The notes under the pieces: generated by a model
Told to the model about the DNA's origin: nothing
Databases searched by the model: none
Seen by the model: the letters and a program-made list of their open reading frames with translations, nothing else
Made by a program: the position numbers and the translations under genes
Shown: in pieces, positions 8,063-18,810 of the stretch
How positions within the stretch are numbered: position 1 is the stretch's first letter
Layout of the letters: every line of letters starts with the position of its first letter
Assembly: GCF_900115695.1 (NCBI RefSeq)
Contig: NZ_FOXK01000005.1
Span: 1 to 64,000 of the forward strand
Reading direction: 5' to 3'
DNA from: Ectopseudomonas toyotomiensis
GTDB lineage: Bacteria; Pseudomonadota; Gammaproteobacteria; Pseudomonadales; Pseudomonadaceae
Length of the DNA stretch: 64,000 bases

Positions 8063-10072
8063 ATGTCCCGACTGAACCCCCGGCAACAAGAGGCCGTGAA
8101 CTACGTCGGCGGCCCGCTTCTGGTGCTCGCCGGTGCCGGTTCCGGCAAGACCAGCGTGATCACGCGCAAGATCGCCCACCTGGTGCAGAACTGCGGCATC
8201 CGCGCCCAGCACATCGTCGCCATGACCTTCACCAACAAGGCCGCGCGCGAGATGAAGGAGCGCGTCGGCACCCTGCTCAAGGGCAGTGAGGCGCGTGGTC
8301 TGACCGTGTCCACCTTCCACAACCTGGGCATGAACATCATCCGCAAGGAATACGCGCGCCTGGGCTACAAGCCCGGTTTCTCGATCTTCGACGACGGCGA
8401 CATCAAGGCGCTGCTCAGCGACATCATGCAGAAGGAGTATTCCGGCGACGACGGTGCCGACGAGGTAAAGAACCTCATCGACAGCTGGAAGAACGACCTG
8501 ATCCTGCCCGACGAAGCCCTGGCCAAGGCGCGCAATCCCAAGGAACAGACTGCCGCCATCGTCTACCTGCACTACCAGCGCACGCTCAAGGCGTACAACG
8601 CGGTGGACTTCAACGACCTGATCCTGCTGCCGGTGAAACTCTTCCAGGAGCACGCCGACATCCTGGAGAAATGGCAGAACCGCATCCGCTACCTGCTGGT
8701 TGACGAATACCAGGACACCAACGCCAGCCAGTACCTGCTGGTGAAGATGCTGGTGGGCATGCGCAACCAGTTCACCGTGGTCGGCGACGACGACCAGTCG
8801 ATCTACGCCTGGCGTGGCGCGCGCCCGGAAAACCTGATGCTGCTGAAAGAGGACTATCCGTCGCTGAAAGTGGTGATGCTGGAGCAGAACTACCGCTCCA
8901 CCAGCCGTATCCTCAAATGCGCCAACGTGCTGATCGCCAACAACCCGCACGTGTTCGAGAAGCAGCTGTGGAGCGAGATGGGCATGGGCGACGAGATTCG
9001 CGTGATCCGCACCCGCAACGAAGACGCCGAGTGCGAACGGGTGGCCCTGGAAATTCTCACCGAGCATCTGCGTACCCAGCGTCCCTACAGCGAATTCGCC
9101 ATCCTCTATCGCGGCAACTACCAGGCCAAGCTGATGGAGCTGAAACTGCAGCACCACCAGATTCCCTATCGCCTGTCCGGCGGCACCAGCTTCTTCGCTC
9201 GCCAGGAAGTGAAGGACCTGATGAGCTACTTCCGTCTGCTGGTCAACCCGGACGACGACAACGCCTTCCTGCGCGTGATCAACGTGCCGCGCCGCGAGAT
9301 CGGCTCCGCCACCCTGGAAAAACTCGGCAACTACGCCAACGAGCGCAAGATCAGCATGTACGCCGCGGCTGGCGAGATGGGCCTCGGCGAGCATCTCGAC
9401 GCGCGCTTCACCGAGCGCCTGCAGCGCTTCACCCGCTGGATGGATCGGGTGCGCCAGGAGTGCGCGCAGAACGATCCGATCGCCGCCATCCGCAGCATGG
9501 TCATGGACATCGACTACGAGAACTGGCTGCGCCAGAACGCCTCCAGCGACAAGGTGGCCGACGCGCGCATGGGCAACGTCTGGTTCCTCGTCGATGCGCT
9601 GAAGAGCACGCTGGAGCGTGACGAAGACGGCGACATGACCATCGAAGACGCCATCGGCAAGCTGGTGCTGCGCGACATGCTCGAGCGCCAGCAGGAAGAG
9701 GAAGAAGGCGCCGAGGGCGTGCAGATGATGACCATGCACGCCTCCAAGGGCCTGGAGTTTCCGTCGGTGTACATCATCGGCTTCGAGGAAGAGATTCTCC
9801 CTCACCGTTCCAGTATCGAGGCCGACACCATCGAGGAAGAGCGGCGCCTGGCCTACGTCGGCATCACCCGCGCCAAGCGCAACCTGGCGCTGACCTTCGC
9901 CGCCAAGCGCAAGCAATATGGCGAGGTGATCGACTGCTCGCCGAGCCGCTTCCTCGACGAACTGCCGCCGGAAGACCTGGTGTGGGAAGGCCTGGAAGAG
10001 GCGCCGGTGGAGGTCAAGGCGGCGCGCGGCAATGACGCCCTGGCCAATATGCGGGCGATGCTCAAGCGCTGA
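8063..10072 (+). CDS. rep: ATP-dependent DNA helicase Rep
   Basis: A 669-residue superfamily 1A 3'-5' helicase; E. coli Rep is 673 residues. All motifs are visible: AGAGSGKT (Walker A, near residue 25), FTNKAAREMKERV, LLVDEYQDTN (motif II), GDDDQSIYAWRGA (motif III), QNYRST (motif IV), TMHASKGLEFPSVYIIG (motif V) and VGITRAKRNL (motif VI). DDQSIYAWRGARPENL and the length favour Rep over UvrD. The start is the ATG at 8063; in-frame codons back to 7922 translate to unlikely sequence. Rep clears proteins ahead of replication forks. It is monocistronic and a REP hairpin follows its stop. Confidence 0.96.
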   Translation: MSRLNPRQQEAVNYVGGPLLVLAGAGSGKTSVITRKIAHLVQNCGIRAQHIVAMTFTNKAAREMKERVGTLLKGSEARGLTVSTFHNLGMNIIRKEYARLGYKPGFSIFDDGDIKALLSDIMQKEYSGDDGADEVKNLIDSWKNDLILPDEALAKARNPKEQTAAIVYLHYQRTLKAYNAVDFNDLILLPVKLFQEHADILEKWQNRIRYLLVDEYQDTNASQYLLVKMLVGMRNQFTVVGDDDQSIYAWRGARPENLMLLKEDYPSLKVVMLEQNYRSTSRILKCANVLIANNPHVFEKQLWSEMGMGDEIRVIRTRNEDAECERVALEILTEHLRTQRPYSEFAILYRGNYQAKLMELKLQHHQIPYRLSGGTSFFARQEVKDLMSYFRLLVNPDDDNAFLRVINVPRREIGSATLEKLGNYANERKISMYAAAGEMGLGEHLDARFTERLQRFTRWMDRVRQECAQNDPIAAIRSMVMDIDYENWLRQNASSDKVADARMGNVWFLVDALKSTLERDEDGDMTIEDAIGKLVLRDMLERQQEEEEGAEGVQMMTMHASKGLEFPSVYIIGFEEEILPHRSSIEADTIEEERRLAYVGITRAKRNLALTFAAKRKQYGEVIDCSPSRFLDELPPEDLVWEGLEEAPVEVKAARGNDALANMRAMLKR

Positions 10073-10091
10073 AGCGCGGGGCTTGTTGTCT

Positions 10092-10112
10092 GGTGGGCTG
10101 AAGCCCACCCTA
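10092..10112. repeat. Short palindromic repeat downstream of rep
   Basis: GGTGGGCT-GA-AGCCCACC followed by CTAC forms a stable hairpin. A second GGTGGGCTGGGC occurs at 10129-10140. This GTAGGGTGGGC type is a familiar dispersed intergenic palindrome in Pseudomonas. It may act as a transcript 3' end. Confidence 0.7.
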
Positions 10113-10232
10113 CTCATGCACAGCGCCGGGTGGGCTGGGCGGCGATCCGCTTCAGCCGACCACTTCAACTGGCACCCTCGCCATATTTGCCAGTCAGAAA
10201 GAAGACATCGTTCGGAAACAGGGGCTGAAACC

Positions 10233-10715
10233 ATGCGCAAATTCACGCTCGACCTCGACGCCCTGACTCGACTGATCAACGGTCGCGAACAACAGGAGAA
10301 CTGGCTGGATCTGGAGAGCGGTAGCGTGCTGAGCCTGCCTGCGGAAGATCACTACAGCGACGAACGCCAGCAGATCGAACTCGATCCCGAGCGCTACAGC
10401 CAGGTGCCCAACCTCGACATTCCCCAGCGCGTGGCCATGCGTGAATCCTTCCTGTTCACCCTTGACGATCCGCATGCCCACCCGCTGCTCAGCGCCGCGC
10501 TGACTGGACGCAGGCCGCTGCGCGCGTTCGACTACGAGATCGAGGCCTTTCCAGCGATTCGCGAACAGTGGCAAGCCTACGAGATCAAGCAACTGCGCGA
10601 GTACGCCCTAAACTGGCTCTACGAACTGGGCATAGAGCCCGCGCCGGACAAGCTGCCGCTGGATACGCGCGGAATTCCCAGGGACATTCTGCGTCGGCTG
10701 AGCAAAAGCGCCTGA
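10233..10715 (+). CDS. UPF0158 family protein
   Basis: A 160-residue soluble protein starting MRKFTLDLDALTRLINGRE. The patterns LDLESGSVLSL and a central FxxFxL-type region match the uncharacterised UPF0158 family as I recall it. The ATG at 10233 is preferred over upstream in-frame codons, because translation upstream gives arginine- and proline-rich non-protein sequence. The ribosome site (CAGGGG) lies about 8 nt upstream. It lies between rep and xpt with its own flanking repeats and no evident operon partner. Function unknown. Confidence 0.82.
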   Translation: MRKFTLDLDALTRLINGREQQENWLDLESGSVLSLPAEDHYSDERQQIELDPERYSQVPNLDIPQRVAMRESFLFTLDDPHAHPLLSAALTGRRPLRAFDYEIEAFPAIREQWQAYEIKQLREYALNWLYELGIEPAPDKLPLDTRGIPRDILRRLSKSA

Positions 10716-13567
<2,852 letters not shown>

Positions 13568-13651
13568 CTGACGCTCCTCGCGACATCCATGACGAATGCA
13601 GCTTGGACTGTATAGCCGCCGGCATGGTTGCGTGCAGCAGGCAGAAACGAA

Positions 13652-13674
13652 AAAACCGCCCGGAGGGCGGTTTT
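13652..13674 (-). terminator. Rho-independent terminator of cytochrome c5
   Basis: A perfect 10-bp stem, AAAACCGCCC-GGA-GGGCGGTTTT, lies just 3' of the cytochrome c5 stop at 13692 and ends the minus-strand transcript with a short U-run. Confidence 0.88.
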
Positions 13675-13691
13675 CAGGGAAGAGACGAGCC

Positions 13692-14114
13692 TTACAGACC
13701 AGACATCTTCTTGATCGCTTCGCGCAGTTCGTCGTCCGAGCAATCAGCGCAGGTGCCTTTCGGCGGCATGGCGTTGATGCCGGAAATGGCCTTGGCCAGG
13801 ATGCCGTCGAGACCGCCCTGGTGGTCGGCACGCTCTTTCCAGGCAGCGGTGTCGCCGATCTTCGGTGCATCCAGCACCCCGGTGGCGTGACAGGCATTGC
13901 AATGCTTGGCGATGATGTCGTCAGCGGTACGTGCACCACCACCGGCGGATGCGGCGACGGTTTCGACGCCCTTGCACTCTTCGCCCATGATGCACACGTC
14001 GCCTACAGGCTTGAGACGCTCGGCGATGGCTTCATCAGTCGTGGCCTGAGCAGTCACTGCCCACAGGGCCAATACGGCAGCCGGTACTGCCAGCATTTTC
14101 TTCATCAGATTCAC
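13692..14114 (-). CDS. cycB: Cytochrome c5
   Basis: A 140-residue exported monohaem cytochrome. The signal peptide is MNLMKKMLAVPAAVLALWA, with cleavage after TAQA. The mature part carries the haem site CNACH in the context IIAKHCNACHATGVLDAPK. The axial Met is in the NAMPPKGTCADC region, whose extra cysteines form the disulfide typical of c5. A GTG start at 14114 is supported by GAGGG 6 nt upstream; an ATG nine bases later is the alternative. It is a periplasmic electron carrier. The gene lies next to pauR, as in P. aeruginosa PA5300-PA5301, and has its own terminator. Confidence 0.93.
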   Translation of the reverse strand: MNLMKKMLAVPAAVLALWAVTAQATTDEAIAERLKPVGDVCIMGEECKGVETVAASAGGGARTADDIIAKHCNACHATGVLDAPKIGDTAAWKERADHQGGLDGILAKAISGINAMPPKGTCADCSDDELREAIKKMSGL

Positions 14115-14227
14115 GGTACACCCTCTTCGTGGCTAGTCACGCCCGCGGCCACGGTTTCGCGAGCGGGCGACAGTATAACGGCAAGCGGGCCTGGCCGAAA
14201 CAACCCATATTGTCGCAGGGTTATTGA

Positions 14228-14776
14228 TCAGAAGTTCGCTGGTGTGGTGGCACTGATCAAACGCGCCGGTACATCGAACGGATTGCGAAAACGATGCGGC
14301 TTGCTGCTTTCGAAGTAATAGCTGTCGCCCGGCTCGAGGATGAACACCTCGTTGCCAACGGTCAGCTCCAGCTTGCCCTCGACCAGCATGCCAGCCTCTT
14401 CGCCTTCATGGGCGTACATTTCGTCACCGGTGTCGGTGCCGGCCGGGTAGGTTTCGTCGAGAAAGGAAATGGCGCGACTCGGATGGGCCTTGCCAATCAG
14501 CTTCATGGTGATGGCACCACTGCAGATATCGGTCAGCTCGGCGGCACGATAGACCACCTGGGTCTGGTTCTCCTGCTCCATGTCGAGCGAGAAGAATTCC
14601 ACCAGCGACATGGGAATGCCGCCAAGCACCTTTTTCAGCGAACTGATCGAGGGGCTGACGCTGTTCTTCTCGATCATGGAAATGGTGCTGTTGGTGACGC
14701 CCGCCCGCTTGGCGAGTTCACGCTGGGATAGGCCTTTGAGCTTACGAATCGATTGCAGTCGAACGCCGACGTCCAA
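14228..14776 (-). CDS. pauR: XRE-cupin transcriptional regulator, PauR-like
   Basis: A 182-residue regulator. An N-terminal XRE helix-turn-helix (LSQRELAKRAGVTNSTISMI, about 15-40) joins a C-terminal cupin domain (YAHEGEEAGMLVEGKLEL and LEPGDSYYFESSKPHRF). This is the PuuR/PauR architecture; PauR represses polyamine catabolism genes in P. aeruginosa and is encoded beside cycB and dadX, as here. The start is TTG at 14776 with GGGGGA 8 nt upstream. The presence of a putrescine-type oxidase, pauC and gabDT within 20 kb supports the role. The symbol rests on architecture and position. Confidence 0.85.
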   Translation of the reverse strand: MDVGVRLQSIRKLKGLSQRELAKRAGVTNSTISMIEKNSVSPSISSLKKVLGGIPMSLVEFFSLDMEQENQTQVVYRAAELTDICSGAITMKLIGKAHPSRAISFLDETYPAGTDTGDEMYAHEGEEAGMLVEGKLELTVGNEVFILEPGDSYYFESSKPHRFRNPFDVPARLISATTPANF

Positions 14777-14880
14777 TGCTGGAATCCCCCTTGGGATAAG
14801 AGACGGAAAAGTGTCCGTATCATGGCATAGCGTTCGGAATTTACAACACTTGCGTTCACCCTTCGCCTACACCCCCCAGC

Positions 14881-15161
14881 AAACCCGTCAAAAGGCCTCG
14901 AGCTGAAGCCGCAAGGCGCAACGACCCTCGGGAGTAACAGCCGAAGGCTGGCCCGAAGGGAGAGCGCCCGTGAATCACATAGGGGAGGATCGGTCGGAGT
15001 CGCGCTCGACTGTACGGTCTGTACATGAGCAATACTCGCTTCGCTCGCCCCTTCGGGGCCGCACTAGAGTGCGTTAGCCGCAAGCGGCTTCCGACCGGGC
15101 TGGCGAACCAGCCTGTTTTTAACGCAGCAGGACCGACGCGCAGCAGTCTTTTAAAGGGTTT
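14881..15161. repeat. 281-bp nested-palindrome element (copy B)
   Basis: Ends are AAACCCGTCAAAAG on the left and CTTTTAAAGGGTTT on the right. The last base is shared with the dadX stop codon. The right side contains CCTGTTTTTAACGCAG and CCGACGCGCAGCAG, nearly identical to the reverse complement of the element at 56349-56490. The centre is a TGTAC-GGTCT-GTACA hairpin, matched there by TTTAC-AGCTC-GTAAA. The extra length holds a chain of small hairpins (CCCCTTCGGGG, GCACTAGAGTGC, AGCCGCAAGCGGCT). It fills nearly all of the 384-bp gap between dadX and pauR, in which I see no gene. Confidence 0.75.
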
Positions 15162-16234
15162 CAGCCCCCGACATAGACCAGCGGCACTCGCCGCAGGTTG
15201 CAAAAGATCTGATAGGGAATGCTGCCAGCAGCCATGGCCACGTCGCTGGCCAGCACCTGCTTGCCCCATAGTTCGACACAGCTGCCGAGGCCGGTCTGCG
15301 GCAGATCGGTCAGGTCCACGGTCAACATGTCCATCGACACACGGCCGATCAGCCGGGTCAGTTGGCCGTCCACCAGCACCGGCGTGCCGGTCGGTGCGTG
15401 ACGCGGATAGCCGTCGGCATAGCCCATGGCGACCACGCCAACGCGAGTCGGTCTCTCGGCCACGAAGCGCGCGCCATAACCCACCGGCTCACCGGCCGGC
15501 AGCTCACGCACGCTGATGATCTTCGATTCCAGCGTCATTACCGGCTGCAGGCGCGCAGCCTGCTGCTGAGCCTGCTCGAACGGCGTGGCGCCGTACAGCA
15601 TGATGCCTGGGCGCACCCAGTCACTGGGCACCTGTGGCCATCCGAGCACGGCCGGCGAGTTGCGCAGGCTGACCTCGGCGCTCAGACCGTCGCGAGCCTG
15701 CTGGAACACCGCCAGTTGCTCGGCCGTGCGCTCGCACTCGGGCTCGTCGGCACGGGCGAAGTGACTCATCAGCACGATTTTGCTGACCTTGCCGCTGGCC
15801 AGCAGGCGACGATAGGCATGCTGATAATAGGCCGGATGCAGGCCGACACGGTGCATGCCGCTGTCGAGTTTGAGCCATGCAGTCAGCGGCTTGCTCAGCC
15901 GGGCCTGCTCGATGGCCTCGATCTGCCACTGCGCATGAATCACGCACCACAGGTCATGCTGGTCGATCAGCGCCAGCTCGTCAGCCTCGAAGAAGCCTTC
16001 GAGCAACAGAATCGGCGCAGCAATCCCCGCCTCGCGCAGTACCAGCGCCTCTTCGATGCAGGCCACAGCAAAGCCGTCGGCCTCAGCTTCGAGTGCCTGC
16101 GCACAGCGCACCGAGCCATGCCCGTAAGCATCGGCCTTGATCACGGCGAGGGCGCGGGCGCCGCTCATTTCGCGGGCCAGGCGGTAGTTGTGACGCAGGG
16201 CGTCGAGGTCGATCAGGGCACGGGCAGGACGCAT
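15161..16234 (-). CDS. dadX: Catabolic alanine racemase
   Basis: A 357-residue PLP enzyme interconverting L- and D-alanine. The PLP lysine is K33 in [10 protein letters not shown], and the second catalytic base is the Tyr in [10 protein letters not shown]. Clustering with ridA, dadA and dadR identifies the catabolic DadX rather than the biosynthetic Alr. The likely transcription order on the minus strand is dadA, ridA, dadX, with a REP and a terminator between ridA and dadX, so dadX may be partly independent. Product D-alanine feeds DadA. The stop codon is contiguous with repeat element B. Confidence 0.95.
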   Translation of the reverse strand: MRPARALIDLDALRHNYRLAREMSGARALAVIKADAYGHGSVRCAQALEAEADGFAVACIEEALVLREAGIAAPILLLEGFFEADELALIDQHDLWCVIHAQWQIEAIEQARLSKPLTAWLKLDSGMHRVGLHPAYYQHAYRRLLASGKVSKIVLMSHFARADEPECERTAEQLAVFQQARDGLSAEVSLRNSPAVLGWPQVPSDWVRPGIMLYGATPFEQAQQQAARLQPVMTLESKIISVRELPAGEPVGYGARFVAERPTRVGVVAMGYADGYPRHAPTGTPVLVDGQLTRLIGRVSMDMLTVDLTDLPQTGLGSCVELWGKQVLASDVAMAAGSIPYQIFCNLRRVPLVYVGG

Positions 16235-16276
16235 GGTCGTTTATCTCTCAATCATTCGCTTAGACGACAGATTTTC

Positions 16277-16337
16277 GTAGCCCCGATGAAATCCGGGGCC
16301 ATGCCGACGCATGGTTCCCGGATTGCATCCGGGCTAC
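16277..16337. repeat. Paired REP elements (GTAGCCC...GGGCTAC)
   Basis: Two hairpins lie head to head (CCCCGATGAAATCCGGGG and CCCGGATTGCATCCGGG) within outer arms GTAGCCC/GGGCTAC, giving a 61-bp nested palindrome in the dadX-ridA gap. It is a two-unit member of the REP family seen singly elsewhere in the window. Confidence 0.8.
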
Positions 16338-16364
16338 ACGCAGGCAAATCGTCATTCAAAAAAA

Positions 16365-16384
16365 ACCCGGCGGGGGAGCCGGGT
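16365..16384 (-). terminator. Terminator downstream of ridA
   Basis: A 7-bp stem, ACCCGGC/GCCGGGT, is followed on the minus strand by a run of eight T residues. It should end or attenuate the dadA-ridA message before dadX. Confidence 0.85.
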
Positions 16385-16417
16385 GAAAAGCCAACACAAA
16401 CAGAGGCTGTGACCACC

Positions 16418-16765
16418 TCAGACGGCAGCCACCACACACATTTCCACCAACACTTCGGGCTTGTACATCTTCGCTTCGACGCAGGCCCGGGCCGGCGCAT
16501 TGCCATCGGCAACCCAGGCGTCGTACTCGGCGTTGAGGCCGTCGTAGTCGGCCATATCCTTGAGGAAGATGGTCAGCGAGAGGATCTTGCTCTTGTCGCT
16601 GCCACCCTCGGCCAGCATCTTGTCGATATTGGCCAGGGTCTGGCGGGTCTGCTCGCGGATGTCACCGGCGAAGTCGTCAGCCAACTGGCCGGCGAGGTAA
16701 ATCGTGCCGTTGTGGATCACCACTTCGCTGTAGCGTTTGGCCACATGCAGGCGCTGAATCGACAT
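16418..16765 (-). CDS. ridA: RidA family 2-iminobutanoate/2-iminopropanoate deaminase
   Basis: A 115-residue YjgF/YER057c/UK114 protein. It has VIHNGTIYLAGQLADD at the start, the G-D-I-R-E-Q-T-R-Q-T-L-A-N-I core and the substrate-binding arginine in NAPARACVEAKMYKPEVLVEM. RidA hydrolyses reactive enamines and imines released by PLP enzymes and amino-acid oxidases. Here it sits between dadA (40 bp upstream) and dadX, so clearing iminopropionate made by DadA is the natural role. AAGGAG precedes the ATG at a slightly long spacing. Confidence 0.9.
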   Translation of the reverse strand: MSIQRLHVAKRYSEVVIHNGTIYLAGQLADDFAGDIREQTRQTLANIDKMLAEGGSDKSKILSLTIFLKDMADYDGLNAEYDAWVADGNAPARACVEAKMYKPEVLVEMCVVAAV

Positions 16766-16804
16766 AAAGCTAAAGCTCCTTGGAGTGCGAAAGCGCGAAG
16801 GCTA

Positions 16805-18103
16805 TCAGGTGCGCAGCGGCTGCGGTGCAGCTTGCACTTCACGCGCCTTGCGCGAGTAACGCGAGATATCCAGTCCATCGGCGCTGATCTGCGGACGCTT
16901 GTTGGCCATCAGATCGGCGAGCAGACGACCGGAACCGCAGGCCATGGTCCAGCCCAGGGTGCCGTGGCCGGTGTTGAGGAACAGGTTATGGAAGGCGGTG
17001 CCCCCTACGATCGGCGTGCCGTCAGGCGTGGCCGGACGCAGGCCGGTCCAGAAATCGGCACGTTGCAGATCGCCACCTTGCGGGTAGAGATCGGCGGTGA
17101 TCATCTCCAGGGTTTCGCGACGACGCGGGTTGAGCGACAGGTCGAAACCGGCGATCTCGGCCATGCCACCGACGCGGATGCGGCCATCGAAGCGGGTGAT
17201 GGCGACCTTGTAGGTCTCGTCGAGAATGGTCGAGGTCGGCGCCATGTCGGCGTTGACGATAGGCACGGTCAAGGAATAACCCTTGAGCGGATACACCGGT
17301 GCACGCACGCCCAGCGGCTTGAGCAATTGCGGGCTGTAGCTGCCGAGGGCGAGCACGTAGCGATCGGCGGTTTCCAGCTTGCCATCGATCCACACGCCAT
17401 TGATGCGGTCGCCCACGGCATCCAGGCGCTGGATGTTCTGGCCGAAACGGAACTCGACGCCGAGCGCCTTGGCCATGTCCGCCAGCTTGGTGGTGAACAT
17501 CTGGCAGTCGCCGGTCTGGTCATTGGGCAGGCGCAGGGCACCGGCCAGCTTGTGTTTGACACCAGCCAGGGCCGGCTCGACGCGAGCGATGCCATCGCGG
17601 TCGAGCAGCTCGAACGGTACGCCGGAGGCCTCCAGCACGGCGATGTCCTTGGCAGCGGCATCGACCTGGGCCTGGGTACGGAACAGCTGGGTGGTACCGA
17701 GCTGGCGGCCTTCGTAGGCGATGCCGGTCTCGGCACGCAGCTCATCGAGGCAATCGCGGCTGTACTCGGACAGGCGCACCATGCGCTCCTTGTTGATCGC
17801 ATAGCGGCTGGCGGTGCAGTTACGCAGCATCTGCGCCATCCACAGGTACTGGTCGACGTCACCAGTGGCCTTGATCGCCAGCGGCGCGTGCTTCTGCAGC
17901 AGCCACTTGATGGCCTTCAGCGGCACGCCCGGGGCGGCCCAGGGCGAAGCGTAGCCCGGAGAAACCTGGCCGGCGTTGGCGAAGCTGGTTTCCAGCGCCG
18001 GGCCGTTCTGACGGTCGACCACCACCACCTCGAAGCCCTGACGGGCGAGGTAGTAAGCACTGGCGGTACCAATCACACCGCTGCCGAGAACCAGAACACG
18101 CAT
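16805..18103 (-). CDS. dadA: D-amino acid dehydrogenase, small subunit
   Basis: A 432-residue FAD flavoprotein that oxidises D-alanine and other D-amino acids to 2-oxo acids and passes electrons to the respiratory chain. The N-terminal dinucleotide motif is [18 protein letters not shown]. DadA-specific stretches include [19 protein letters not shown] and [23 protein letters not shown] lies 6 nt before the ATG. It is divergent from dadR across 156 bp that should hold the Lrp-type binding sites and the promoter. Length matches the family. Confidence 0.96.
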   Translation of the reverse strand: MRVLVLGSGVIGTASAYYLARQGFEVVVVDRQNGPALETSFANAGQVSPGYASPWAAPGVPLKAIKWLLQKHAPLAIKATGDVDQYLWMAQMLRNCTASRYAINKERMVRLSEYSRDCLDELRAETGIAYEGRQLGTTQLFRTQAQVDAAAKDIAVLEASGVPFELLDRDGIARVEPALAGVKHKLAGALRLPNDQTGDCQMFTTKLADMAKALGVEFRFGQNIQRLDAVGDRINGVWIDGKLETADRYVLALGSYSPQLLKPLGVRAPVYPLKGYSLTVPIVNADMAPTSTILDETYKVAITRFDGRIRVGGMAEIAGFDLSLNPRRRETLEMITADLYPQGGDLQRADFWTGLRPATPDGTPIVGGTAFHNLFLNTGHGTLGWTMACGSGRLLADLMANKRPQISADGLDISRYSRKAREVQAAPQPLRT

Positions 18104-18259
18104 GTTTTTCTCCCCGCCGCGCCCAAGGCGCGTGCGTTACAGGCCATTGTTGTCGATGGGCGCAGTATAGGAAGAGCCGTGCAGTGCTTTTCACCATATA
18201 CACAGCTATATTTGGCGAGAATTCTTGGCAAAAAGCCGTTTTGCAGAGGCGGATTCCCC

Positions 18260-18748
18260 ATGAGAACCCAGCATCAAAGCCGTCGTGAACTGGACAAGAT
18301 CGACCGTAACATCCTGCGCATCCTGCAGGAGGACGGGCGCATCAGCTTCACCGAACTGGGCGAGCGCGTGGGGCTGTCGACCACGCCCTGCACCGAGCGC
18401 GTACGCCGTCTGGAGCGCGAAGGCATCATCATGGGCTACCACGCCCGCCTCAATCCGCAACACCTCAAGGCCAACCTGCTGGTGTTCGTCGAGATCAGCC
18501 TGGACTACAAATCCGGCGACACCTTCGAGGAGTTTCGCCGCGCCGTGCTCAAGCTGCCGCACGTGCTGGAATGCCACCTGGTCTCCGGCGACTTCGACTA
18601 TCTGGTGAAGGCACGCATCAACGAGATGGCCAGCTACCGCAAGCTGCTCGGCGACATCCTGCTCAAGCTGCCGCACGTGCGCGAGTCGAAGAGCTATATC
18701 GTCATGGAAGAGGTGAAGGAGAGCCTGGCACTGCCGGTGCCGGAATAA
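18260..18748 (+). CDS. dadR: Lrp/AsnC-family regulator of the dad genes
   Basis: A 162-residue Lrp protein. The N-terminal winged helix-turn-helix is ELDKIDRNILRILQEDGRIS with LSTTPCTERVRRLE, and the C-terminal RAM effector domain includes HLVSGDFDYLVKARI. In P. aeruginosa the equivalent Lrp protein activates dadAX in response to alanine. Here it is divergent from dadA, which supports the same job. The start is ATG at 18260; longer in-frame extensions lie antisense to dadA. A strong terminator follows. Confidence 0.93.
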   Translation: MRTQHQSRRELDKIDRNILRILQEDGRISFTELGERVGLSTTPCTERVRRLEREGIIMGYHARLNPQHLKANLLVFVEISLDYKSGDTFEEFRRAVLKLPHVLECHLVSGDFDYLVKARINEMASYRKLLGDILLKLPHVRESKSYIVMEEVKESLALPVPE

Positions 18749-18763
18749 CCCCCACGCAATGGA

Positions 18764-18795
18764 AAACGCCCGCTGCACAGCGGGCGTTTGTTTTT
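18764..18795. terminator. Terminator between dadR and the TonB receptor
   Basis: A 12-bp perfect stem, AAACGCCCGCTG-CA-CAGCGGGCGTTT, is followed by GTTTTT on the plus strand. It ends the dadR message and, being nearly symmetric, may also serve the convergent receptor gene. Confidence 0.92.
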
Positions 18796-18810
18796 CGGCT
18801 GGGAACAGGC

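Noticed and set aside
7859..10279. An 806-codon open frame on the minus strand
   Set aside because: It is the antisense shadow of rep, which has all helicase motifs. The frame is repetitive in Val/His/Leu and has no start context.
15362..18748. A 1128-codon open frame on the plus strand ending in dadR
   Set aside because: All but the last 162 codons run antisense to dadX, ridA and dadA, and the translation is His/Gln/Leu-rich low-quality sequence typical of high-G+C shadow frames. Only the 3' part from 18260 is a gene.
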